Shown here: piece after piece, positions 1-7,450 of the stretch
How the letters are laid out: each line of letters begins with the position of its first letter
How positions within the stretch are numbered: position 1 is the stretch's first letter
Origin: Bacteroidota bacterium
GTDB lineage: Bacteria; Bacteroidota; Bacteroidia; Chitinophagales; BACL12
Length of the DNA: 64,000 bases
Reading direction: 5' to 3'
Assembly: GCA_016715425.1 (NCBI GenBank)
Contig: JADKAC010000001.1
Span: 124,001 to 188,000 of the forward strand
The notes under the pieces: model-generated
What the model was told of the DNA's origin: nothing
Seen by the model: the letters and a program-made list of their open reading frames with translations, nothing else
Databases searched by the model: none
Made by a program: the position numbers and the translations under genes

Positions 1-2
1 GG

Positions 3-89
3 AAGGGTGATCTTTCGGTAATTGAATTATTAAATATGATTGTGAAGTTAAAAGTAGATCCCAAATCAATCAATCTAAAACAAAATTAA
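3..89 (+). CDS. C-terminal tail of a gene cut by the window edge, possibly an Xre-type regulator
   Basis: An open frame enters from the left edge and ends at TAA 87-89, giving 28 residues that include the segment GDLSVIELLNMIVKLKVDP. The pattern of a helix ending in LL followed by L-x-V-D-P resembles the end of an Xre/Cro-family helix-turn-helix domain. A regulator in front of a defence-like module would fit the context. The match is only a pattern resemblance over a short tail, so identity is uncertain; it could be any short helical protein end. Confidence 0.35.
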   Translation, partial: KGDLSVIELLNMIVKLKVDPKSINLKQN

Positions 90-206
90 AAATGATTATG
101 CGATTCAACTTAATTGAAGCGAGTTTTTTTTATATAACAAATTGACAATAATTGGGAAGCAATACAGGAGAAGCCTATTGTTTGATTTACAAATGAGATA
201 TTTAGT

Positions 207-2137
207 ATGAACTTGGAGTTAAAGTATATATGGATTAAAGATTTTAAAATACTAAAAAACATAGGATTTAATTTCAACCATTCGGGGGTACACAAGTTTG
301 ATTATTCAAATGGAATATTGAATCTTTTACCTCCATTCAAGAATAAGTTAAATTTTGGTGAAAAGATATCATCTATTACAACCATTGCAGGTCAAAATGG
401 TTGCGGTAAATCCTCTCTTTGCGAAACTGTTATCGAAGCGATAGCCACTTTGACATATGGTACAATAAGCTATTATTATAAATTTACTGGAATTGTAATA
501 TTTGGAAACCATGTTTTTGTTAATAGGGGTATTAAAATATCAAATGAAGAAGTCCTAAAAAAAAGTGGATACCTCATTGTTAAATTTAAAGAATCTCCAT
601 TTGAATCAATGAGTGATGATATCCGAAACCAGTTTACAAATATTGGATTCATTTATTATTCAAATTTATTCGATAAAAGAGCTGAAAACAGAGCAAATAA
701 TTTATTTAACATATCTAGTTATAATCTATTAAAAAATGATAAATATTACAGCCCCATTATTTAGATGAGACTCAAGATCTTAGGAGTTCCATTTCACCTT
801 ACAACGACAAAATATCAGAATCTGAAATTCATGAATATGAAGAATCATATAGAGCAATAAAATACTACCTTCTTAGCAATAAAAGTTTACCGTTTACAGA
901 TCCTCAGAGCATTGTTATTTTACCAACTTATTTTGCTAATAATCGACGATTGGATTTTAGGAAATTGAATGACGAGCACAATGGGATCGCTTATTTAAAA
1001 AGTATATTTGAATCTATTGTTGCACGTATCTCTGAAAAGTATATAGATCATCAATTACATTCTAAAGTTGTAAATATTAGCCAAAATAAAATGGCAGATA
1101 TTTGTTATACTTTTTTTAAATTTAATTTAATTTGTTATCTATTTGTAAAAAATGGATCGTTGGGTAACCAAGATGAAATATCTAATTTCATCTATCATGA
1201 TAATTTTCCTGAATCAATTTTTTCAAATGTTATGCTCATTTCTGAACTATTGGATGATTACAGAACTATTTGCCATAAGGGTTATTATATAAGTGAATTT
1301 TCTCCATTTTCCTATTCGAAGATTTCTTATCCTTATGCCTACGATTGGCGTTTTTATGTCATAGGAAGTATAAAAATTAAGAACTCATTGGCAAACAGAA
1401 AATTGATTTCACGTTTTATATCAAATGAAAATACTTTGTTTGGAAACGATCAAAAGAAATCGAGCCGAATTTGCGATTACATATTGACCCCTTTTCCAAG
1501 TTCAGGTGAATATTCATATTTAATGCTTTTTAGCAGACTCTTTATGATTTTAAGCTCTTTTCAAGATAATTATGGCGATCATAATTCATATATCGTGTTT
1601 ATTGATGAGGGTGAAGTAGGGTTTCATCCTTCTTGGAAAAAGAAGTATCTGAGCTGGCTATTGGATTTCTTTAATTCGCAGTTTAATAAATATAGCATTC
1701 AACTTATATTGACTACCCATAGCCCTTATTTGCTATCTGATTTGCCACCAGAAAATTGTATCCTTTTAAGAAAATCAAAATTGCGTCAACCCGAACAAGT
1801 ACCGGAAAATGAACTGAAAACTTTTGGCGCAAATATTCATGAACTCCTAGCAACCTCCTTTTTTTTACAGGACGGATTAATAGGTGATTTTGCTAAGAAA
1901 ACCATCCAAACAGTTATTGATTTTTTAAACACCTGGAAAAAGGGGGTTGAAATAAATAAAGGTGAAAAAGAGTTTGTTAAGTATGTCATTTCAATAGTAT
2001 CTGATGAGATTGTAAGATTTAAGTTATTGGATATGTATAATGAGATATTTTATGATGAGACCATAATTGAAGATGAAATATTAGAGATGCAAAAGCGTAT
2101 TGAATCATTAAAAAAAATGAGAGATGATAGGAATTAA
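207..2137 (+). pseudogene. SMC/AAA-type ATPase (PtuA-like), frameshifted near 752
   Basis: Two open segments in different frames together make one P-loop ATPase of about 640 residues. The first (207-764) carries the Walker A motif GQNGCGKSS at residues 62-70. The second frame is open from 743 and runs to TAA 2135-2137; it carries the Walker B region FIDEGEVGFHP (around nt 1599-1630) and the H-loop LTTHSPYLLSD (around 1711-1740). Domain order is that of SMC/OLD-like AAA ATPases. Adding one base to the CCCC run at 752-755 restores a single frame (S-P-H-Y-L-D-E-T), so the break is a one-base deletion or a sequencing error. The following HNH gene suggests a Septu-like pair (PtuA ATPase plus PtuB nuclease); that assignment rests on architecture only, and other ATPase-nuclease defence pairs are possible. 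No retron reverse transcriptase is visible in the window. Confidence 0.75.
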
Positions 2138-2579
2138 TGAATCTGTAAATACTAGAGTAGCAGCTATTAAACACACTGACTTTGTTCATGAGGAAATTGT
2201 ATGCCGAGTTGATTTTTATATTGACCTTTTCAATATTATGCTACGGCTGAATAAAAATAAATCTAGTCGGAATAAACAGATCAATTATGAAGTAACAAAA
2301 TTAGAATCGTTTAAAAAAATACAGGGGCAATATAAGTTTTTGATAAATGGAATATTCACAAAAACTAAATATATAACGTCCTTGAAAACTATTTACCGGA
2401 TTAAGAGCAACCAAAATGTAAAATCTACACTGACAAGTTTTCAAACTAATATTATACAGCTAATTTCTCTAAGACGAAGTATCAAGAAACTGTTACTTTT
2501 AGAGTTTACAGGAAAATACAAGAAGCAATTACTCTTTTATTATAGAATTAGAAAAAAACTGAGTCAATTAAAGATCTGA
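2124..2579 (+). CDS. Hypothetical reading frame overlapping the ATPase end; may be the 5' part of the HNH gene
   Basis: This 151-residue frame begins with ATG 2124, overlapping the ATPase stop by 14 bases, as expected for a translationally coupled second gene. The product is lysine-rich and matches no family I recognise. Its last part (after about 2420) looks less protein-like than frame 2. Frame 2 reads TKYQETVTFRVYRKIQEAI around 2468-2530, and from 2552 it reads into the conserved start of the HNH protein. The simplest reading is that 2124 is the true start of the HNH gene and that several indels have scrambled the frame between about 2420 and 2640. An independent small gene cannot be excluded. 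Confidence 0.4.
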   Translation: MIGINESVNTRVAAIKHTDFVHEEIVCRVDFYIDLFNIMLRLNKNKSSRNKQINYEVTKLESFKKIQGQYKFLINGIFTKTKYITSLKTIYRIKSNQNVKSTLTSFQTNIIQLISLRRSIKKLLLLEFTGKYKKQLLFYYRIRKKLSQLKI

Positions 2580-3288
2580 TTCCTTTTATTATTGACTATA
2601 AATATTGGTTCATTCACTTAAAGCATGGAAGTGCTTGGGGCCATATGAATTAATAAATGAGTTAAATTTGAGTGTATGTCCATACTGCAATAGATTGTAT
2701 ACAATTACAGTGGTAGGGGGCACTAAAAATATTAGACCTGAGTTAGACCACTTCCTCCCTTATCATGAACACAAATTATTAGCATTATCTTTTTACAATT
2801 TAGTTCCATCATGCGATGTCTGCAATCATATTTTGAAGGCAAGCAAATCAATTTCTTATAATGATTATTTAAATCCATTTGAACATAATTTGCATCATAA
2901 ATTAATGCAGTTTGATTATGTACCTCAAACTTATGAAGCATCAATTGGAAATTCATTGGATTTAAAAGTTAAGATTAAATATGCTGGACCAAGTAAAAAT
3001 TTATTACTTAGAAAAAAGGTTGAAAATAATATTGAATTATTTAAACTTAATGAGGTGTATCAGCAGCATGTGGATTTAATAAGGGAAATAATTTATAAAA
3101 GAAATATTTCAGGTGATAAATACATGAAAATTCTAAAACGGACATTTCGAGGATTAAATTTATCAGATGAAGAAATGTATAAGCTATCCTATGGAAATTT
3201 TTATAATGAGATGGAGTTTTGTAAGCGACCTATGGCTAAGCTAACTAGAGACATTGCAATAGGTGTAGGAAGTATTAAAACAATATAG
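2552..3288 (+). pseudogene. HNH endonuclease (PtuB-like), frameshifted at a G run near 2637
   Basis: The main open segment (TTG 2605 to TAA 3288) encodes an HNH nuclease core. It has CPYCN, then LDHFLP about 25 residues later, then a conserved NLVPSCDVCN, so two CxxC pairs frame the His-containing catalytic segment, as in structural-zinc HNH proteins. The upstream part of the same protein is read in another frame: 2552-2641 gives FIIDYKYWFIHLKHGSAWG, and adding one base to the GGGG run at 2637-2640 joins it to PYELINEL. The nuclease would cut DNA under control of the adjacent ATPase in a Septu-like system (inferred). The TTG start at 2605 is therefore probably not real. Disruption in both genes of the pair suggests inactivation, or homopolymer errors in the assembly. 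Confidence 0.7.
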
Positions 3289-3400
3289 GCCATTCAAATT
3301 GTTTACAATTTGTGCTCTTAAATAAAATTCAAAATTTAATTTATATAACTTATTAATTTTTATATATTTTACTTACATGTCAATTGGGTATTTACCAAAT

Positions 3401-3970
3401 TCAAATATTTATATTGAAATTCGAATATTCATAAGAGGGTTTTAATGCCCATTTATATCGGGATGGCCGGAATATAAATCCATTTTCTTGAACGAATTCT
3501 AAATCAAATTTTTCTGAATCGTGTAAGTAATAGTCGTTCACTTTAGATGGTGCTAAGCTGCAGTAATAGTTATTATTAACAAATAGACTATAATTACTAT
3601 TCGATCTATTCGTTACCGATGCTTTTACATATTTTAATTGGTGAACTTCATTAACATAATATCCATTGCGACAAAAAAACCTCCACAATGTTCCCTTATT
3701 TACATTATGTAAGCTTATATTTAATGACTCCGGAATAGATATTTTTAATCTATTCCATTCAGGAAATTGGTTTAAATAATATGAATTATCAGTGATTATG
3801 CCCTCTATTTCAAATTCCCTATGATTTACATCACTTATTAAACCGACAAATTGAAATGTTTCCAAGTACTTTTCTTCTAAAAGTTTGGATTTCTGTAGTG
3901 ATGTAATATTTAACAAATTGATTTTGGCTACTTCATTAAAAAATTCTTTGTGAAATTTTACTTTGGACAT
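3401..3970 (-). CDS. Hypothetical protein, 189 aa, in the accessory region
   Basis: An intact frame with ATG start at 3970, on the opposite strand to the ATPase-HNH pair. The product is rich in Asn, Tyr and Phe with no signal peptide, membrane segment or motif that I recognise. It lies between the broken defence-like module and the tRNA-Lys gene, with AT-rich spacers of 112 and 176 bases, which is typical of cargo in an integrated island. No function is proposed. Confidence 0.6.
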   Translation of the reverse strand: MSKVKFHKEFFNEVAKINLLNITSLQKSKLLEEKYLETFQFVGLISDVNHREFEIEGIITDNSYYLNQFPEWNRLKISIPESLNISLHNVNKGTLWRFFCRNGYYVNEVHQLKYVKASVTNRSNSNYSLFVNNNYYCSLAPSKVNDYYLHDSEKFDLEFVQENGFIFRPSRYKWALKPSYEYSNFNINI

Positions 3971-4146
3971 ATTCTTTAATATTTGTGTATTAAAGATATC
4001 ATCTATAAAGTAATCTAGCTAACGAGCAAAAATAATTATGTAGCCAATTGTCTGTAATTCCAATCAATTGTTTTACCCATGTTTTACCTTAAAAACAAAA
4101 AGCCATTGTAAACTTTATGTCTACAAGGGTTTCAATTTGATTGGTG

Positions 4147-4219
4147 TGATCCCGCTGGGACTCGAACCCAGGACCACTACATTAAAAGTGTAATGCTCTA
4201 CCAACTGAGCTACGGAATC
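4147..4219 (-). tRNA. tRNA-Lys (anticodon UUU)
   Basis: Read on the minus strand, this folds into a full cloverleaf. The acceptor stem is GATTCCG/CGGGATC, the D arm is GCTCAGTTGGTAGAGC, the anticodon stem-loop is TTACA-CTTTTAA-TGTAG with anticodon TTT, and the T arm is CTGGG-TTCGAGT-CCCAG. The discriminator base is A and CCA is not encoded (CAC follows). The anticodon gives lysine. The 3' end faces the accessory region at 1-4 kb, the usual side for integration of mobile elements. Confidence 0.96.
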
Positions 4220-4244
4220 AAAACCTTTTTTTTTAAAGGTGCGG

Positions 4245-4252
4245 CAAAGATA
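4245..4252 (-). promoter_or_regulatory. TAnnTTTG promoter box for tRNA-Lys
   Basis: On the minus strand this reads TATCTTTG, a perfect match to the Bacteroidota -7 element TAnnTTTG. It lies 25 bases upstream of the mature tRNA 5' end and downstream of the DUF4920 gene, so it is well placed to drive the tRNA. Confidence 0.65.
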
Positions 4253-4292
4253 AAAGGATTATCCTTTTTACCCAAGCCTTGTTTAAAAATAC

Positions 4293-4826
4293 TTATAAAA
4301 CGATTACTCCATCTGCTACAAACACCAATTCTTCCTGCGGTTCGGTGATGGATTCTATTTCTTCTTTTGTTTTTCCTGCATCTTCTGCAAAATGGCGTTG
4401 GTCGTCAACAGATATAGTTTTTACTTCTGCAACTCCCTGCACTATTACTTGCTTGCCTTCCAAATCTTTAGGTACAAAAAATCCATAATCTTTAAATGTT
4501 ACACGCATGGATTCACCATTGCCCAAATCTAATTTCATCCAACATCCTTTATTCTGACAAACACTGGTAACAGTTCCTTTTACTTTTCCTGTATAGCCAT
4601 TTGCAGCAGTTCTGTCAGAAGCAAATACCATTAAATCTTTTGCATCATCACCGTTGATTTCTACTCCATATCCACCCACGCCGTTTACTACAAGAATATC
4701 TTCTGTTTCTTCTGTACCAGACATTTGATCCATTTCATCTTCGCTGTGATCTTTTTCTTTTTTATCACTGCATGCTGTAAATGCAATGAGTGCTGTAATT
4801 AAAAAACTGTAGATAAGCTTTTTCAT
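4293..4826 (-). CDS. DUF4920-domain lipoprotein
   Basis: A 177-residue protein with a lipoprotein signal peptide ending in FTAC (Cys19), followed by an acidic linker and a C-terminal DUF4920 domain of about 110 residues. The hallmark segment is VCQNKGCWMKLD, where the CxxxGCWM cysteines could bind a ligand or metal; the molecular role of the family is not established. It is predicted to be anchored in the envelope. It lies 9 bases downstream of the flavoprotein gene at 4836 on the same strand, so the two are probably co-transcribed. Confidence 0.85.
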   Translation of the reverse strand: MKKLIYSFLITALIAFTACSDKKEKDHSEDEMDQMSGTEETEDILVVNGVGGYGVEINGDDAKDLMVFASDRTAANGYTGKVKGTVTSVCQNKGCWMKLDLGNGESMRVTFKDYGFFVPKDLEGKQVIVQGVAEVKTISVDDQRHFAEDAGKTKEEIESITEPQEELVFVADGVIVL

Positions 4827-4835
4827 ATTCTTTTT

Positions 4836-6089
4836 TTATTTAGAAAATAATAGTTGAAAATAAAACGATGGTTTACGCAATTTTTCCCGCAGGTCTATAT
4901 CTTCAAACATCACACTTATCGTTTCACGCAATACTTTATTTGTATTTGCTTTCTTCACTACAAAGTTAAAAAGCCAGGGATAGTTTACCAACTGCTGCAT
5001 ACGATAACTCAATTTCAATTCGTGCCATAAACGACGATATACAGTGGTGTCATACGCTTTTAAATAATCTGCTGAGAAATTATTATTTGCAATACATTCT
5101 TTTGCTTGCATTGCTGCACACATGCCACTCATCACCGCATTGCCTATTCCTTCGCCGGTGAAAGGATCTATTAAAGAAGCGGCATCACCCACCAGCATAT
5201 AATTATCGCCGGAGAGTTTTCTTTTTTTACTGCCGAGTGGTAATCCATATCCTTTCACATCATCCACAATTTCTGCATTTGCAAATCTTTCTTTTAGTGC
5301 AGGATATTTTTCAATTACTTCTGCTAATTTTTGTTTCAGATTTATTTTGCGTTTGCTCACCACATCACTGCGCATTCCCAAACCAATATTATAAGTATTA
5401 TCAGATAGCGGAAATATCCAGAAATATCCGGGAAGAAAATCTTTTAAGAAATGCAATTCAATAAAATTACCGTCATTAATTCCACTTACATTTTTATAAT
5501 ATGCACGCACACCGGCACAATAATGTTTTCTTTCCACTTCGATTTTACCTTGTTGTTTTGCAAACTGCGATTGAGCACCATCGGCAGCAATAACAAGTTT
5601 TGTATGAATTTCAAAAGCGTTGTTTTTTGTGCGCACTATATATCCATCAGTAATTTTTTCAAAACTTTCTGTTGCTGTATTTTCCAACAAATGAATTAAG
5701 GATTGTTGTTTTACAAGATTGATAAGAAAATTATCGAAGTCAATACGTTTTGAAATAAATCCCGGTGCAAGTCCCCGTTCTTTATTACTTGCATAATCCA
5801 TTTTAAAAGGAATGCTCAGCGCCTCCTGATTGGGTGCAACAAATGTTACTCCCCAGCAATCGAGTGTTTTAGAATTAATGCTTAATTGCGGAATAATATT
5901 TTTATCTAATCGGTTGAATACTTCCACTACTTTCCCGCTGAGTGCATCACCACAAATTTTATCTCTGGGAAAAGTGGCTTTATCAATTACAATACAGGAA
6001 ATATTTTCTTTTGCAAGAAACAATGCAGTGGCTGCACCACCCGGTCCTGCACCTAATACTAATACATCTGTCTTTAAAATTTCTGCCAT
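4836..6089 (-). CDS. Geranylgeranyl reductase family FAD-dependent oxidoreductase
   Basis: A 417-residue flavoprotein of the geranylgeranyl-reductase/PHBH-like family. The N-terminal dinucleotide-binding motif is VLGAGPGGAATA (residues 11-22), CGDALSG follows near residue 47, and the second FAD motif GDAASLIDPFTGEGIGNAV sits near residue 303. The family reduces isoprenoid double bonds or oxidises related hydrophobic substrates; the substrate here cannot be told, but quinone side-chain or lipid reduction is typical. A TACCTTTG promoter box ends 7 bases before the ATG, supporting this start. The DUF4920 lipoprotein follows directly. Confidence 0.9.
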   Translation of the reverse strand: MAEILKTDVLVLGAGPGGAATALFLAKENISCIVIDKATFPRDKICGDALSGKVVEVFNRLDKNIIPQLSINSKTLDCWGVTFVAPNQEALSIPFKMDYASNKERGLAPGFISKRIDFDNFLINLVKQQSLIHLLENTATESFEKITDGYIVRTKNNAFEIHTKLVIAADGAQSQFAKQQGKIEVERKHYCAGVRAYYKNVSGINDGNFIELHFLKDFLPGYFWIFPLSDNTYNIGLGMRSDVVSKRKINLKQKLAEVIEKYPALKERFANAEIVDDVKGYGLPLGSKKRKLSGDNYMLVGDAASLIDPFTGEGIGNAVMSGMCAAMQAKECIANNNFSADYLKAYDTTVYRRLWHELKLSYRMQQLVNYPWLFNFVVKKANTNKVLRETISVMFEDIDLREKLRKPSFYFQLLFSK

Positions 6090-6096
6090 GGAAGCG

Positions 6097-6104
6097 CAAA
6101 GGTA
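6097..6104 (-). promoter_or_regulatory. TAnnTTTG promoter box, flavoprotein gene
   Basis: The minus strand reads TACCTTTG and ends 7 bases before the ATG at 6089. As a -7 element it would place the transcript start within a few bases of the start codon, giving an almost leaderless mRNA. Confidence 0.6.
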
Positions 6105-6154
6105 AACAAGCGAAAGGGGAAAAGAATTATTAGTGAGTAATTATAAAAAGAGGA

Positions 6155-7450
6155 TTAAAACGTTTTTTTAATAGTACCGAATACAGAGGCAGTATTAAAT
6201 GTATTGGGTGCGATGAAACCGAGAAGACTATTAGAACCAACACGAAGAAATACAGAATTAAATATTTTTTTTTCTATATCAACACCAATTCCAAAACCAC
6301 CAAAGCCACCCACATTTATAATTCCTGAAATCTGTAAACTTTGATTAATAAAATTTTTACCGAATCTACCATATAAATAAATCTGATAAGGTGTAAATAA
6401 ATAATATTGCGCTCCTGCATTTATGAATAAATCGTTGCTTGAAAAATATTTAGTAAACGATACATTTAATTTAGCCGGTGTTGCAGTTCGAAATGAAAGA
6501 TTAGTAGTATCAATACCCAGAATATCAAAAATAGAATCATTACCTCCATCACTGTTTGTTCCGCTTGCATTAAATACATAAGTGATATCAATGCCGTCAA
6601 AAATATAACTGGTATCGGCAATATAATTATTGGGTGTGTTATTCCAATACATCATTCCCATATCCTGAATGCCTACATTTATTTCAAATCGTTTTTCTTT
6701 GTTTTGAAATTTTGTAAATACATCAAAACTATATCCTGTTCCTTTGGTGTTATCAAAACTAACAGGTTCATTGCCACTGTTATTATATTCAAAATCCATA
6801 GTGATATCAAGATATTCTCCACCGGGTGCTGTTGCCAAAATACCTTGATGGATATTTGCCTGATTTGCAGAAAGTCCTTGTACAAATCCACCTGCAATAC
6901 CGAGAATAAGATTTCCTTTTTTTACCGAAAACTGTTTTACAAACCCCGCTTTATATTCTATTAAAGAATATCCACTGAATGCACTATTAGAAAATGTAGC
7001 AGTATCACCTTCATATAATTTATTTCCATAAAAAGCGATATTAAAAAAATCACGGGTGTATGCCAGTGATTGAAAATAATTATAACTACCACCAAAAAAT
7101 ATTGCTGAATTTTTGCAAAGGCTATCTGTTTTAAAACTGATGTAGAAGTCTGATTCAAAATCTAATCCGCCATAATTTAAATCTTTCAACCGTTTGCTTA
7201 CATTATCTTTTTCTTCATCATCAATGTATCCGCCAAATAATAATTTATCGGTAAATGATACCGGTTGAGCAGAACTGCCCACTAAAAATTCAGAACCAAA
7301 ATGCACACTTACTTTTCCGCTATCGGATAAATGCAATTGCGTTGGATCAAACCATGAAAAAATATTTGATGAAACCGAATATACAGAATCTGTTTGCGCA
7401 GATACACTGAATGCTATTGCAATAATTATAAAAGTAAACAGGTTGCGCAT
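6155..7450 (-). CDS. DUF5723-like outer-membrane beta-barrel protein
   Basis: About 431 residues with a signal peptide ending in SVSAQ, then alternating aromatic/polar strands throughout and a C-terminal Phe, typical of an outer-membrane barrel. The repeated FFSSNDLFINAGAQYYL-like strands and the overall layout suggest the DUF5723 family of Bacteroidota. I chose ATG 7450 rather than the TTG one codon upstream, because this ATG overlaps the TGA of the preceding gene by one base (TGATG), indicating translational coupling. It probably forms a pair with the lipoprotein encoded just upstream. The function is unknown. Confidence 0.7.
   Translation of the reverse strand: MRNLFTFIIIAIAFSVSAQTDSVYSVSSNIFSWFDPTQLHLSDSGKVSVHFGSEFLVGSSAQPVSFTDKLLFGGYIDDEEKDNVSKRLKDLNYGGLDFESDFYISFKTDSLCKNSAIFFGGSYNYFQSLAYTRDFFNIAFYGNKLYEGDTATFSNSAFSGYSLIEYKAGFVKQFSVKKGNLILGIAGGFVQGLSANQANIHQGILATAPGGEYLDITMDFEYNNSGNEPVSFDNTKGTGYSFDVFTKFQNKEKRFEINVGIQDMGMMYWNNTPNNYIADTSYIFDGIDITYVFNASGTNSDGGNDSIFDILGIDTTNLSFRTATPAKLNVSFTKYFSSNDLFINAGAQYYLFTPYQIYLYGRFGKNFINQSLQISGIINVGGFGGFGIGVDIEKKIFNSVFLRVGSNSLLGFIAPNTFNTASVFGTIKKTF

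Noticed and set aside
731..737. A AAA AAT slippery heptamer in frame, possible programmed -1 frameshift in the ATPase gene
   Set aside because: The -1 frame meets TGA at 737-739 and TAA at 740-742 immediately after the slip site, so it cannot join the two halves; the frame only opens after 742.
1..4140. Retron linked to the Septu-like genes
   Set aside because: No reverse transcriptase reading frame is visible on either strand in this region, although the left side is cut by the window.
3971..4146. Attachment-site duplicate of the tRNA-Lys 3' end
   Set aside because: No second copy of the tRNA 3' sequence was found within 1-4140; if one exists it lies left of the window.
4224..4268. Small hairpins (ACCTTT/AAAGGT and AAAAGGAT/ATCCTTTT) between the DUF4920 gene and tRNA-Lys as terminators
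   Set aside because: The stems are short and AT-rich; one overlaps the edge of the tRNA promoter box. A weak terminator for the DUF4920 gene is possible but not demonstrable.
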